A stretch of DNA of 64,000 bases from Providencia huaxiensis (GCF_002843235.3 NZ_CP031123.2:3348001-3412000); one strand, 5' to 3'. Positions 37,314 to 47,032 are shown, counted from the first letter of the stretch. Notes: a model not told the origin generated them from the letters alone. A program made the numbers and translations.

Positions 37314-38309
37314 ATGGAATTACTCTGCCCCGCAGGGAATTTGCCCGCTTTAAAAGCGGCTGTCGATAACGGTGCTGATGCCGTTTATATTGGATTAAAG
37401 AATGATACCAATGCGCGCCATTTCGCAGGGCTTAATTTTACGGAAAAAAAACTGCACGAAGCAGAGCGCTATATTCATAACCGTAAACGTAAATTACATA
37501 TTGCGATTAATACGTTTGCGCATCCTAATGGTTACGAACGTTGGCAAAACTCCGTCGATCTTGCAGCAGATCTCGGTGCCGATGCGTTGATCTTAGCCGA
37601 TATCGCAATGTTAGAGTACGCTGCAAATAAATACCCGCATATTGAAAGACATGTTTCAGTTCAAGCCTCTGCCACCAATACAGAAGCCATTCGCTTTTAT
37701 CAACGCAATTTCGATGTGCATCGCGTCGTACTTCCTCGCGTTTTATCTATTCATCAAGTCAAACAACTGGCTAGAAATAGCCCTGTACCACTTGAGGTAT
37801 TCGCCTTTGGTAGCCTGTGCATTATGGCAGAAGGACGTTGCTACCTTTCTTCTTATCTTACTGGTGAGTCACCAAATACCGTAGGTGCATGTTCCCCAGC
37901 ACGTTTTGTTCGCTGGCAACAAACAGAAGAAGGAATGGAATCTCGCTTAAATAATGTGTTGATAGACCGTTACCAAAAAGATGAAAATGCAGGCTATCCA
38001 ACGCTATGTAAAGGACGTTATCTTGTCGATGAACAGAAATACCATGTCCTGGAAGAGCCCACCAGCCTCAACACTATTGAATTATTACCTGAGTTGATGG
38101 CAGCGAATATTGCTTCTGTCAAAATTGAAGGCCGCCAGCGTAGCCCCGCTTACGTAACGGAAGTGACCCGTATTTGGCGACAAGCCATCGACCGCTACAA
38201 ATCCAACCCTAATCACTTTGTCACCGACCCGAAATGGCTAAAAGCATTAGGTGGGCTTTCTGAAGGAAGCCAAACTACATTAGGCGCCTATCACCGTAAA
38301 TGGCAGTAA
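37314..38309 (+). CDS. ubiU: ubiquinone anaerobic biosynthesis protein UbiU (U32 family)
   Basis: UbiU (formerly YhbU) is a 331-residue U32-family protein that works with UbiV in oxygen-independent hydroxylation of the ubiquinone ring. The four [4Fe-4S] cysteines C169, C176, C193 and C232 fall exactly at the E. coli positions. It opens with MELLCPAGN. It is cotranscribed with ubiV, 17 bases downstream. Confidence 0.95.
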   Translation: MELLCPAGNLPALKAAVDNGADAVYIGLKNDTNARHFAGLNFTEKKLHEAERYIHNRKRKLHIAINTFAHPNGYERWQNSVDLAADLGADALILADIAMLEYAANKYPHIERHVSVQASATNTEAIRFYQRNFDVHRVVLPRVLSIHQVKQLARNSPVPLEVFAFGSLCIMAEGRCYLSSYLTGESPNTVGACSPARFVRWQQTEEGMESRLNNVLIDRYQKDENAGYPTLCKGRYLVDEQKYHVLEEPTSLNTIELLPELMAANIASVKIEGRQRSPAYVTEVTRIWRQAIDRYKSNPNHFVTDPKWLKALGGLSEGSQTTLGAYHRKWQ

Positions 38310-38326
38310 TTTAAAAGGTAAATATC

Positions 38327-39202
38327 ATGCAGTACTCGTTAGGATCTGTTCTTTATTATTGGCCAAAACAGACGCTGGAAGATTTTTATCAACACGCCAT
38401 GCAAAGTGATGCCGATATTATTTATCTCGGTGAGACGGTGTGCAGTAAGCGTCGAGAAATGAAGCCCAATGACTGGATAGAACTCGCCCAGCAGCTCGCT
38501 AAAAGTGGCAAACAAATTGTCCTGAGCACCCTTGCTCTCCTTCAAGCACCTTCAGAACTTAAAGAGATCAGCAAGTTAGTTGATAATGGTGAGTTTCTCG
38601 TTGAAGCCCATGATTTTGGTGTGATCAACATGTTAGCCGAAAGAAACCTGCCTTTTGTCGCGGGCCACGGTTTGAATTGCTACAACGCGCAAACCTTAAA
38701 TATTCTCTTACGCCAAGGCATGGTGCGCTGGTGTATGCCTGTAGAGCTTTCTCGAGATTGGTTAGTCAATTTACTTAACCAATGCGATGATATCGGCATT
38801 CGTGGCAAATTTGATGTTGAGGTCATGAGCTATGGGCACTTGCCACTTGCCTATTCCGCGCGCTGTTTTACTGCACGCTCTGAAAATAAGCAAAAAGACG
38901 AGTGTGAAACTTGTTGTATTAATTACCCTCAAGGGCGCAAAGTGCTCTCCCAGGAGCAACAGCAAGTGTTTACGTTGAATGGCATTCAAACGCTCAGTGG
39001 CGCTTGCTATAACCTCGGCAATGACCTGCATTCAATGCATGAGCTTGTGGACATTGTGCGCATTTCCCCTGAAGGTATTGGATCCCTTGAGATAATCAAG
39101 CAGTTTAAAGCCAATGAAAGTGGGGATATTCCGCTAAATATAGCCAATCAAAACTGCAATGGCTATTGGCGGCAAATTGCAGGGTTGTTGCTAGTGCCTT
39201 GA
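38327..39202 (+). CDS. ubiV: ubiquinone anaerobic biosynthesis protein UbiV (U32 family)
   Basis: UbiV (formerly YhbV) is the 291-residue partner of UbiU. Its iron-sulfur ligands C39, C180, C193 and C197 are present at E. coli positions, with an extra C196. AAGG precedes the ATG. A bidirectional hairpin separates it from the convergent toxin gene. Confidence 0.95.
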   Translation: MQYSLGSVLYYWPKQTLEDFYQHAMQSDADIIYLGETVCSKRREMKPNDWIELAQQLAKSGKQIVLSTLALLQAPSELKEISKLVDNGEFLVEAHDFGVINMLAERNLPFVAGHGLNCYNAQTLNILLRQGMVRWCMPVELSRDWLVNLLNQCDDIGIRGKFDVEVMSYGHLPLAYSARCFTARSENKQKDECETCCINYPQGRKVLSQEQQQVFTLNGIQTLSGACYNLGNDLHSMHELVDIVRISPEGIGSLEIIKQFKANESGDIPLNIANQNCNGYWRQIAGLLLVP

Positions 39203-39210
39203 TATACAAT

Positions 39211-39242
39211 AGGTAATGAGCTCGAACTATAGCTCATTACCT
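39211..39242. terminator. bidirectional terminator between ubiV and yafQ
   Basis: AGGTAATGAGCT and AGCTCATTACCT form a perfect 12-bp stem with an 8-base loop between convergent genes. Confidence 0.7.
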
Positions 39243-39559
39243 TAACCAAATAATTCACTGTGCGAACCAATATCAACGAAAGTGATTAAATTACCTTTAT
39301 CTGACAAGCGATAAACCAGTAAGAAATCACCACCAATATGAAGCTCCCTAGATCCTTGCCATTCATGACCTTCTAATTCATGGTCAAGATATTCTTTTGG
39401 TATTATTTTTTGAGAAAACAGTATTTCCATAACGAGAACAGCCGCATTCATATCCCTACGGCCCGCTCGGTTATATCGTTCCCATGACTTCTTAAACGTT
39501 GGTGTATAAGCAACCTGCCTTGGTTGCTTAGCTCGCTTATTACTTGGCTTCTGAGTCAA
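39242..39559 (-). CDS. type II toxin, YafQ/RelE-superfamily mRNA interferase
   Basis: The 105-residue protein has a YafQ-like core: a basic N-terminal region, LDHELEGHEWQGSRELHIGGDFLLVYRL, and the ending GSHSELFG, where E. coli YafQ reads GTHAALFG. Members cut mRNA on the ribosome. The only suitable start is TTG 39559, with GGAG ten bases upstream inside the antitoxin gene; the reading frames overlap by 20 bases, so translation is probably coupled. It is slightly longer than E. coli YafQ (92) because of a lysine- and arginine-rich N-terminus. Confidence 0.85.
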   Translation of the reverse strand: MTQKPSNKRAKQPRQVAYTPTFKKSWERYNRAGRRDMNAAVLVMEILFSQKIIPKEYLDHELEGHEWQGSRELHIGGDFLLVYRLSDKGNLITFVDIGSHSELFG

Positions 39560-39827
39560 CTTTGCTTAACTCCACCATCATTTCGTTAATTGAATCGTAG
39601 TGCTGCTCAATAGCTTTAGCTTCTTTCAACGCTAGTGTAGTTTTCAGCGAAGGTTGCTTACGTTTGATTTCAAAGGGAACTCTTTGCTCTTGAACTACTT
39701 GCTCTAAAAACAAACGAATAGCTGCGCTAATAGTCAAACCACAATCTTGTAATACACTCGTGGCTTCCGCTTTTAATTGTTCATCAATTCGACTACGAAC
39801 ATCTGTTGTTTTCAATAGTGTTGACAT
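39540..39827 (-). CDS. type II antitoxin, RelB/DinJ family
   Basis: The 95-residue antitoxin has an N-terminal ribbon-helix-helix DNA-binding region (TDVRSRIDEQLKAEATSVL, CGLTISAAIRLFLEQVV) and a C-terminal toxin-binding tail. ATG 39827 (MSTLLKT) is preceded by GGGGGGAT; the five extra codons upstream of it overlap that signal. It precedes and overlaps the YafQ-like toxin. A direct repeat of CTACATTGTG lies upstream as the likely operator. Confidence 0.88.
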   Translation of the reverse strand: MSTLLKTTDVRSRIDEQLKAEATSVLQDCGLTISAAIRLFLEQVVQEQRVPFEIKRKQPSLKTTLALKEAKAIEQHYDSINEMMVELSKVDSEAK

Positions 39828-39855
39828 ATCATCCCCCCACACATATCAAACGTAG

Positions 39856-39876
39856 CTACATTGTGACTACATTGTG
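39856..39876. promoter_or_regulatory. direct repeat, candidate antitoxin operator
   Basis: CTACATTGTG occurs twice with an 11-base period (39856-39865 and 39867-39876), about 30 bases upstream of the antitoxin start. One-turn spacing suits cooperative binding by ribbon-helix-helix dimers. Confidence 0.5.
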
Positions 39877-39957
39877 GTTGAGTTTAGCATTTGTCGATTA
39901 ATTAGTCATTATTTCTTTAGGCCGCCTTTTCTAATAGACAATAAACACGATTAAATA

Positions 39958-41112
39958 TTAATGCCGATGCCTGCGCCAACGGTTAAACATATGGCTAATA
40001 TGACGTAGTTCGCCATCTCGGAGCATACCGATGAATACCCCAATGACCGTATAAATAACCCCTAAAATCAGCATCATCACGATATCCATCAGGACATCGC
40101 TAAACGGTAGCCCCATTTGATTAAGACCTGCCATGGCATTCGTGGCCCATGTTGATGGCAATGCTGAAGCAATCATACGTACCCAGTCAGGCATCGCTTG
40201 CAGTGGCCAAATCGTTCCTGACATGTAAAACACTGGGGTCGTAATGAATGCCAAAGTTAAATAAATCATTTCAACGCTGCGCAAACATTCTGTCACTAAC
40301 TTGCCAAGCCCCAGAACAGCCAATAGGAATGGGAACGTGAACATCCAAATCACGTACAGTGGCGCTTCTTGCCGATACCCCAATACCCACGGCCAAAGGG
40401 CAAAAAATACGGTAGATAAAAATAACCAAATCGGAATTAAAGCAGATAACGCCCCTAAATAAACGGCTAATGGCGGTTTTCCTTTAGGTGTAGAACGCAC
40501 CGCGATACTAACTCGCACACAGGCAATCAGCAGGGAGTGCTGCAATAACATCACCAAAAGGCCAGGAAACACAATCGCTGCAAAGCTGATCCCTGGGTTA
40601 TACAATGGCTCAGTTTCACTGCGAATAGGGGTAATAATCACTTTGGCTTGCTCTTGGCTATAGCCTGCTTTAGTGAGTAACTGGGTGTTATAGGCATTGA
40701 GCAGTGTTTGATAGGCTTTTGATAACTCTTGCTGAATTTGCCCACTCGCTAGCCGGTTGGTTCCATCACCATACACTGGCACAGTGATATTTTTACCGCT
40801 CAGTAAGTGTTGTTGAAAATCCGTTGGAATAATAATTATCGCAAATAGCTTTCTCGCAATCATATCCTGCCGCGCTTGAGCAAGGTTGTCATAACTCTGC
40901 AATTGCACTTTTGGTGTTGCATCGAGATCACGAATTAGCTCACGGCTTGCCGTACTGTGGTCCATATCAATCACGGCAACAGGTAAATCCCAAAGAACAG
41001 GCTTTGCATAAACTAAGCTCATAACACACAGAGAAACCAACAATAACAACCACATCGGTTTTTCCAGCATCCCCAGTAGCACTTTACGAAAGGTTGCAAA
41101 ATAGATGGACAT
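39958..41112 (-). CDS. ABC-2 type exporter permease (second of pair)
   Basis: The 384-residue inner-membrane protein has one N-terminal helix, a large periplasmic loop (about 40-180, with LPVAVIDMDHSTASRELIRDLDATP), and a C-terminal block of about five helices with YMSGTIWPLQAMP. This is the layout of ABC2_membrane_3 (YhhJ/YbhR-like) permeases that export drugs or other hydrophobic compounds with a HlyD-type partner. It overlaps the preceding permease gene by one base. No ATPase gene is adjacent. Confidence 0.85.
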   Translation of the reverse strand: MSIYFATFRKVLLGMLEKPMWLLLLVSLCVMSLVYAKPVLWDLPVAVIDMDHSTASRELIRDLDATPKVQLQSYDNLAQARQDMIARKLFAIIIIPTDFQQHLLSGKNITVPVYGDGTNRLASGQIQQELSKAYQTLLNAYNTQLLTKAGYSQEQAKVIITPIRSETEPLYNPGISFAAIVFPGLLVMLLQHSLLIACVRVSIAVRSTPKGKPPLAVYLGALSALIPIWLFLSTVFFALWPWVLGYRQEAPLYVIWMFTFPFLLAVLGLGKLVTECLRSVEMIYLTLAFITTPVFYMSGTIWPLQAMPDWVRMIASALPSTWATNAMAGLNQMGLPFSDVLMDIVMMLILGVIYTVIGVFIGMLRDGELRHISHMFNRWRRHRH

Positions 41113-42257
41113 CAGACAGCCCCCCCTTGGTTTTCTAACCGTTTTATTAATCGCTTACGGATTAAAAAGCCAATCACAAAGGGGTAAATCAATAAGAATA
41201 GACACACTTGAACGATGCGAGAAAAGGAAATCTCCCGCAAGAAAATATCAAACATAGCATTTAATGTATGAGTAAGTGGTTCAATATTCGAAATAATTTG
41301 CGCAGGCAATATCATTGATAGCTCCGGTACCGCCATACCCGAAAAGGCCAAAGCGATACTCACCAACATCCCTATCAAGCTATATGCCATGATGGCACTT
41401 GAGGTAAAACTAAACAGTAATAAGCCGATACTTTGTGCTGCTATCACATAGAAAAACCCTAATACAATCATATATAACGGGTTCCCTACCACTTTAGCAT
41501 CAAAGATAGTGACCAATGCCGCAATCTCTACAGCAAGTAATATACTGAAAAATAAGGTGTAAGGAGCTAGCTTCCCGAGCAGCGCCATGATAAACGGTTT
41601 AACACTTTGTAAGGTGGAACCCCGTGACATCGTATAGATTGTTGCGGTAACAACAAACAGCTGCAGCATATGAATAGTTGCGGCAAACTGTTGATAATAA
41701 ATATAACTACCACTCGGGTTGAATAAGCTGTCATAAGAGAGTGTCACTTGAGCTAACGGTGGCAATGCCTTTCCCATTGACTTCGCCATTTCTTGGCGAT
41801 ACTTCGCATTCAGCTCTGCCACCAGCCCACTAAAATCTTGAATGGCATAACTGCCTGATGCATAAAAGAGTGCATTATAATACATACGAAGTTCAGGCTG
41901 ACGACCCCGTAAGACATCTTCTTCAAAGTTATGAGGAATATACAATAACGCGTAATCTTTTGAACTACCGAGTCGTTTTAATGATGTACTGAGATTGTCA
42001 TCAATGGTTTTCACATCCGCATGTGGGCCCGCGTCGAGGTCACGAATAATCTGCCGAGACACCGGGCTATGGTTATTATCCACCACAGAAACGGGCAAAT
42101 CCATTAATGTCCCCTCTGAGAAGTTAGCACTAACTAACGTAAACAGCATTAATGGAAACAGCCAACTTAACCAATGAAAAACAGGGCTACGAATAGCCAT
42201 TTGGGTTTCACGGCTAAAGGCGTGCTCAAAACCGTGCCAAGCGAACTTAAATTTCAT
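41112..42257 (-). CDS. ABC-2 type exporter permease (first of pair)
   Basis: The 381-residue protein has the same architecture as its neighbour (LPVSVVDNNHSPVSRQIIRDLDAG after the first helix, a periplasmic domain, then a helix bundle). The two are paralogues and probably form a heterodimer. It lies 11 bases behind the HlyD-family gene. Confidence 0.85.
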   Translation of the reverse strand: MKFKFAWHGFEHAFSRETQMAIRSPVFHWLSWLFPLMLFTLVSANFSEGTLMDLPVSVVDNNHSPVSRQIIRDLDAGPHADVKTIDDNLSTSLKRLGSSKDYALLYIPHNFEEDVLRGRQPELRMYYNALFYASGSYAIQDFSGLVAELNAKYRQEMAKSMGKALPPLAQVTLSYDSLFNPSGSYIYYQQFAATIHMLQLFVVTATIYTMSRGSTLQSVKPFIMALLGKLAPYTLFFSILLAVEIAALVTIFDAKVVGNPLYMIVLGFFYVIAAQSIGLLLFSFTSSAIMAYSLIGMLVSIALAFSGMAVPELSMILPAQIISNIEPLTHTLNAMFDIFLREISFSRIVQVCLFLLIYPFVIGFLIRKRLIKRLENQGGAV

Positions 42258-42268
42258 GGCAACACCTT

Positions 42269-43240
42269 TTACTTATCCCAGTGCCATAACACACTCATGC
42301 CAGGCCTTAGCCCTTCAATCGGCTCTACAGGATATAAGCGAATTTCAAATGTTTTTAAATCGAAGTCACCGGTTGCACGTGTCGCTCGTTTTGTCGCATA
42401 GTCACCTTTCGGCGCAATATAGCGAACCTCAGCTTCAATCAACTTGTTCCCCAAGGCAGGTACATCCAGCTGCACTTTGTCGCCTTTTTTTACATCAACT
42501 AAAATATCTTCACGCAAGTTATAGACAAAATAAGCTTGCGGTAGACGTATTAATGAAACTAGAGGACTTCCGGCATTAAATAGCTCACCAATTTCTGCTG
42601 GGATAGGTCCTACCTCCCCATCTACAGGGGCTTTAACTTGCAAATCATCAACCTGTACTTGCAATTCAGCCAATTTCTGTTCTGCCTGATTAAGTGCGGC
42701 TTCATATTGATGGCGTAATTCAATACGGTCACCATTCTGGCCTTCTTCTAATCGGGCTTTTGCCCCTTGTACTTGCGAAAATGCCACTTCTTTGGCCTTA
42801 CGTGCGTTATCTAACTCATTCGCTGAAACATACCCTTTGTTTTTTAAATTACTCAAACGTGCATATTCACGAGATGCATTTTGATACTGGGAGTTGGATT
42901 GCGCCAAGGTGGCCTGAAGATCACGAATAGTTTCTTCACGAGTGCCATTAATAGAGAGCTCTAGCTGTGCTTTTGCTTGGTCTCTTGCGGCTTTTGATGC
43001 TTCATATTGCGCTTGCAGCTCAGGGCTTTCTAATGTTAATAAGAGTTGCCCTTGTTTTACGTCATCACCTCGCTCAATATGACGCTCAATCACCCGCCCT
43101 TTTGCTTTCGACGTGACGATGACTTCAGGTGCATCCACTTCCCCCTGCAACAATAAATATTGGTTATGAGAATGAAAAAGTGCCGCTGCTGCGATTAAGA
43201 TAAGCATCAGCAAAATCAGTGCTATTGTTCTTTTTTTCAT
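42269..43240 (-). CDS. HlyD family efflux periplasmic adaptor subunit
   Basis: The 323-residue adaptor has one N-terminal membrane anchor (about 4-21), a lipoyl-like half motif (LQGEVDAPEVIVTSKAKGRVIER), a long Gln/Ala/Glu-rich coiled coil (about 65-190), the second lipoyl half (VKAPVDGEVGPIPAEIGE) and a beta-barrel domain. ATG 43240 (MKKRTIAL) gives a regular anchor; the 38 codons before it are not adaptor-like. It links the two permeases to an outer-membrane channel. It leads the three-gene operon. Confidence 0.88.
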   Translation of the reverse strand: MKKRTIALILLMLILIAAAALFHSHNQYLLLQGEVDAPEVIVTSKAKGRVIERHIERGDDVKQGQLLLTLESPELQAQYEASKAARDQAKAQLELSINGTREETIRDLQATLAQSNSQYQNASREYARLSNLKNKGYVSANELDNARKAKEVAFSQVQGAKARLEEGQNGDRIELRHQYEAALNQAEQKLAELQVQVDDLQVKAPVDGEVGPIPAEIGELFNAGSPLVSLIRLPQAYFVYNLREDILVDVKKGDKVQLDVPALGNKLIEAEVRYIAPKGDYATKRATRATGDFDLKTFEIRLYPVEPIEGLRPGMSVLWHWDK

Positions 43241-43540
43241 TATTGATGTGAACCTTAAATAATAACGGGGGAAACTATCATCCCTAGAGTATGACAAGAA
43301 AGTTAAATACAGTGTTAATAAATTCGTGCGCAAGATCACGAAAAGGTAGGACATTGATTAATATTGAAACGATTTTGGCCTTATGTCAAATAATGATGAA
43401 CGTACTTTTCTCAAATGTCGATTACTTAACCAATGGCTTACGGTATAATAGCCAGCCAAATAAAAACTAATAAAAGATAGTTAACGTGAATAACCCTCCC
43501 CCAATTCAGCGCTAAAAAGTAATTCGGTGAGATAGAAAAC
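43241..43540. other. gap between the hlyD-type gene and the ERIC cluster
   Basis: About 300 bp with the presumed promoter of the exporter operon. The last 40 bases before 43541 look like a degraded left ERIC end. I see no coding frame; minus-strand frames reaching into the ERIC copies are repeat artefacts. Confidence 0.45.
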
Positions 43541-43873
43541 GACAAGAGAAGATAGCTTGGTGAGCATACACAAGTATGTGACCCAAGGAGCTGAACGCAG
43601 TCCCCCCAGTATGTGAAATGTGACGAGCCATGCTCTAAAGAGTTCGCATTGTGGGTAGGCGACCAGAGAAGATAGCTTGGTGAGCATACACAAGTATGTG
43701 ACCCAAGGAGCTGGACGCAGTCCCTCCCAGAATGTGAAATGTGACGAGCCATGCTCTAAATAGTTCGCATTGTGGGTAGGCGACAAGAGAAGATAGCTTG
43801 GGGAGCATACACAAGTATGTGACCCAAGGAGCTGAACGCAGTCAACACCCCCAGAATGTGAAATATGACGAGC
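43541..43873 (+). repeat. three tandem ERIC-type units
   Basis: The core GAGCATACACAAGTATGTGAC occurs at 43562, 43682 and 43803, periods of 120 and 121 bases. Units start at about 43541, 43661 and 43782 and are nearly identical, including the linker CCATGCTCTAAAKAGTTCGC. Single ERIC copies are the rule, so a near-perfect tandem triplication is unusual. The last unit ends in GAAATATGACGAGC directly against the btsS start codon. Confidence 0.88.
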
Positions 43874-45559
43874 ATGTACGAATTTGACTTAATATTACTC
43901 CTCCTCCAGCAAATGTGCGTCTACTTAGTGATCGCATGGGTCCTCAGTCGCACCCCGCTGGTTATCCCCTTACTTAAAGTTACCATCCGCTTACCTCACA
44001 AGGTAATGTGCTACCTAATTTTTTCAGTATTTTGCATTATCGGTACTTATTTTGGTTTGCATATCAATGACTCTATTGCGAACACTCGCGCCATTGGTGC
44101 CGTACTTGGTGGCTTATTAGGTGGCCCTGCGGTAGGCTTTGCCGTCGGTTTTACTGGCGGATTACATCGTTACTCATTGGGTGGCATGAGCGCCTTTGCC
44201 TGTATGGTCTCAACGATTGTTGAAGGGTTGATTGGTGGGCTAGTTCATCGTCACTTTATGAAACGTGGCGAAATTAATAAAATTTTTAATCCTGTGATCG
44301 CCAGCTGTGTCACTTTTATTGCTGAAATCATACAGATGCTAATTATTTTGTTGTTAGCAAAACCTTTCGATGAAGCCCTCGAACTCGTTAAAAATATCGC
44401 GGCACCGATGGTTATCGCGAACACGATTGGCGCAGCCATGTTTATTCGTATTTTACTCGACCGCCGCGCTATTGTTGAAAAATACACCACTGCATTCTCT
44501 GCTCAGGCGCTAAAAATCGCCTTAACTACTGAAGGAATTCTGCGTAAAGGCTTCAATGCTGACAACAGTATGAAAGTCGCTAAGATTATTTATCAAGAAT
44601 TAGAAATTGGTGCCGTTGCTATTACTGATCGTGAAAAAATACTCGCATTTATTGGTATTGGTGCTGATCACCATCGGCCCGGAACACCGATCTCATCCAT
44701 TCAATCAAGACAAGCCATTGAAAATAATGAAGTTGTATATGCTGACGGTAATGAAACCCCGTATAAATGTTCATTAAGCCCTACCTGCAAGCTTGGTTCT
44801 GCATTAGTGATCCCATTACGTGGAGAAAACGAAAAGGTCATTGGCACAATAAAACTGTATGAAGCGAAAAATAGCCTGTTTAGTTCCATAAATCGGACTC
44901 TAGGTGAAGGGATCGCTAGCTTATTTTCTGCACAAATTTTAGCGGGCCAATATGAGCGCAATAAACAATCACTTTTACAGTCAGAAGTGAAGTTACTTCA
45001 TGCGCAAGTGAACCCTCACTTTTTGTTCAATGTGCTCAACACGCTGCAAGCTGTGATCCGCAAAGATAGCCAGCAAGCAGGCCAGCTTGTGCAGTATATT
45101 TCGACATTTTTTCGCAATAATTTAAAACGGCCTGAACAAAATGCCACGCTTGGTGAAGAAATTGAACATATCAACGCCTATTTGCAGATAGAGAAAGCCC
45201 GTTTTCAAGAAAACTTACAGATCCATATCGAAATTCCTGAGGAAGTTAAACAGGTTGAACTTCCTGCATTTACCTTGCAACCCCTTGTTGAAAATGCAAT
45301 TAAACACGGTACCTCACAGTTATTAGAGACTGGATATATTACAATACGCAGTTATATCGGTAGCAAGCACGTCTATATTGAAATAGAAGATAACGCGGGG
45401 CTCTACCAACCAGCGAAGCAAAGTGATGGCTTAGGGATGGGCTTAGTCGATAAACGCTTACGTTTAAAATATGGCGAACAATATGGTATCAGTGTAGAAC
45501 ATGAGCCGGAAAAATTCACTCGAATGAAAATTCGCCTGCCTTATTTGGCTACAACATAA
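43874..45559 (+). CDS. btsS: sensor histidine kinase BtsS (YehU)
   Basis: BtsS is a LytS-type inner-membrane kinase that senses extracellular pyruvate and signals to BtsR. From ATG 43874 (MYEFDLIL) the protein has 561 residues, which I recall as the E. coli length; ATG 43865 would add three residues encoded by ERIC DNA. It has about six membrane helices (5TM-LYT type, to about 200), a GAF-like region (about 215-350), and a kinase domain with phospho-acceptor H382 in NPHFLFN. btsR follows 19 bases after its stop. Confidence 0.95.
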   Translation: MYEFDLILLLLQQMCVYLVIAWVLSRTPLVIPLLKVTIRLPHKVMCYLIFSVFCIIGTYFGLHINDSIANTRAIGAVLGGLLGGPAVGFAVGFTGGLHRYSLGGMSAFACMVSTIVEGLIGGLVHRHFMKRGEINKIFNPVIASCVTFIAEIIQMLIILLLAKPFDEALELVKNIAAPMVIANTIGAAMFIRILLDRRAIVEKYTTAFSAQALKIALTTEGILRKGFNADNSMKVAKIIYQELEIGAVAITDREKILAFIGIGADHHRPGTPISSIQSRQAIENNEVVYADGNETPYKCSLSPTCKLGSALVIPLRGENEKVIGTIKLYEAKNSLFSSINRTLGEGIASLFSAQILAGQYERNKQSLLQSEVKLLHAQVNPHFLFNVLNTLQAVIRKDSQQAGQLVQYISTFFRNNLKRPEQNATLGEEIEHINAYLQIEKARFQENLQIHIEIPEEVKQVELPAFTLQPLVENAIKHGTSQLLETGYITIRSYIGSKHVYIEIEDNAGLYQPAKQSDGLGMGLVDKRLRLKYGEQYGISVEHEPEKFTRMKIRLPYLATT

Positions 45560-45578
45560 TAATGATAAAATTACCTCT

Positions 45579-46295
45579 ATGAATGTATTGATTGTTGATG
45601 ACGAACCTCTGGCACGTGAAAACGTGCGTTGCCTACTCGAAGAGCACGATGATATTGAAATTATTGGTGAATGCGCCAATGCGATTGAAGCAATTGGAAT
45701 GATCCACAAAAAAAAGCCTGATGTGGTTTTTCTGGATATTCAAATGCCACGCTTAACAGGCCTTGAAATGGTGCGCATGTTAGACCCAGAAGACCGCCCC
45801 TATATTGTGTTTCTTACCGCTTTTAATGAATTTGCCATTCAGGCTTTTGAAGAACATGCATTTGATTACTTGTTAAAGCCGCTTGAAACGGAGCGACTGG
45901 AAAAAACCTTGAATCGCTTACGTCAAGGTAAGCAAAAGCAGAACCTTGAACTTCTAGCCAATAACGAACCGCTAAAATTTATTCCATGCACAGGGCACAG
46001 CCGCATTTACTTAATGAAGCTTGATGAGGTGCTATATGCCACTTCGCGTATGAGTGGTGTGTATGTGATGAGCACACAAGGGCAAGAAGGCTTTACTGAG
46101 CTCACCTTGCGCACATTAGAAATGCGCACACCATTAGTGCGCTGCCATCGCCAATATTTGGTCAATATGACTCAGCTGAATGAAATTCTGTTTGGTGATA
46201 GTGGGCAAGCAGAGTTAGTACTTAGTTCCGGTGAACATATACCTGTCAGCCGTCGTTACCTCAAACCACTGAAAGAGGCACTGGGCTTGGTTTGA
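45579..46295 (+). CDS. btsR: response regulator BtsR (YehT), LytTR family
   Basis: The 238-residue regulator has a receiver domain with phospho-acceptor D53 (FLDIQMP) and a LytTR DNA-binding domain (about 135-236, with [13 protein letters not shown] and RCHRQYLVN). In E. coli it activates the pyruvate transporter gene btsT, which is not in this window. It forms an operon with btsS. Confidence 0.96.
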   Translation: MNVLIVDDEPLARENVRCLLEEHDDIEIIGECANAIEAIGMIHKKKPDVVFLDIQMPRLTGLEMVRMLDPEDRPYIVFLTAFNEFAIQAFEEHAFDYLLKPLETERLEKTLNRLRQGKQKQNLELLANNEPLKFIPCTGHSRIYLMKLDEVLYATSRMSGVYVMSTQGQEGFTELTLRTLEMRTPLVRCHRQYLVNMTQLNEILFGDSGQAELVLSSGEHIPVSRRYLKPLKEALGLV

Positions 46296-46299
46296 ATTA

Positions 46300-46629
46300 C
46301 TAAATAATTAAAATCTCAGGCCCTCGTTGCTCTATAAGATGTAACATGCGAAGAGCTGGGCCGCTGGGTTTTTTTTCTTCTCTTTCCCACTTAGAAACGC
46401 TTTCCTTAGACATACCTAAAACTAAAGCTAATGTTGCTTGCGACATTCCATATTGAGCACGGAGTTGCTTTATTTGTGCACCACTCATCATAGGTATAAC
46501 TTTTATTTTTTTATTTATATTTCGAGCTCTAACTTTCCTTTCTAAATCATTAACTAAACTTTCTGGTGCCGCATCAACATTATGTAATTCTTTAGCTAGC
46601 TCAAGCATGTTTTCTAATTTATTGCTCAT
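46300..46629 (-). CDS. helix-turn-helix antitoxin (HigA/NadS-like)
   Basis: The 109-residue protein has a C-terminal helix-turn-helix (MSGAQIKQLRAQYGMSQATLALVLG, then SKWEREEKKPSGPALRMLHLI) and an N-terminal region that may contact the toxin. It overlaps the end of the RelE-like toxin gene by 11 bases, so the toxin comes first, as in HigBA-type modules. It lies four bases past the convergent btsR. Confidence 0.85.
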   Translation of the reverse strand: MSNKLENMLELAKELHNVDAAPESLVNDLERKVRARNINKKIKVIPMMSGAQIKQLRAQYGMSQATLALVLGMSKESVSKWEREEKKPSGPALRMLHLIEQRGPEILII

Positions 46630-47008
46630 CAGTAAGTTCCTCCAAAATATTACACAAAACTAAATCAGCAATTTTATCATCCGTATAGCTAAGAAAAAGT
46701 CGAGATAGGCCCTTATATGCATCTAACTCATCTTCTGCAATTTCCTTTGCTCCTTTGGAACTTATATTACTTTTATCCCACCCATCAGCAAAAAAGAGAT
46801 GGTGGCTTGCTTTAAAGAAGATAATAACTCTGATCCCACCACTTTTCCCTTTCCCATTAATCGCGATCCTTTTTTTAATTACACCGCTCCCTAAGTCTGC
46901 CTCATAAAACCCCTGTAAAACTTCATTTGCAGCCTTAAGTAACTGTTTATCTTTTATATTGATTTTTTTAGTGCTTCGCTTAAATGATGAAATTTTATAG
47001 AACGCCAC
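46619..47008 (-). CDS. type II toxin, RelE/HigB-like (PF06296 type)
   Basis: From GTG 47008 the protein has 129 residues. GGAG lies seven bases before that GTG, and the product begins AFYKISSFKRSTKK, the standard start of this toxin group. The landmarks YEADLGSGVIKKRIA, GKGKSGGIRVIIFF and ADGWDKSNIS are intact. The 40-codon upstream extension is unlike the family. These toxins are predicted ribosome-dependent RNases. A 10-bp palindrome TACTATAGTA lies 25 bases upstream. Confidence 0.85.
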   Translation of the reverse strand: MAFYKISSFKRSTKKINIKDKQLLKAANEVLQGFYEADLGSGVIKKRIAINGKGKSGGIRVIIFFKASHHLFFADGWDKSNISSKGAKEIAEDELDAYKGLSRLFLSYTDDKIADLVLCNILEELTDEQ

Positions 47009-47032
47009 AACTACTCTCCATGTAGTACTCAT

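Noticed and set aside
43438..43786. Two overlapping minus-strand frames of about 100 codons with an internal repeated segment
   Set aside because: They are translations of the tandem ERIC units; the protein repeats mirror the DNA period of 120-121 bases and have no domain or ribosome binding site.
43541..43873. Possible CRISPR array because of regular repeats
   Set aside because: Units are about 120 bp, nearly identical throughout, and contain no unique spacers of 30-40 bp; no cas genes are nearby.
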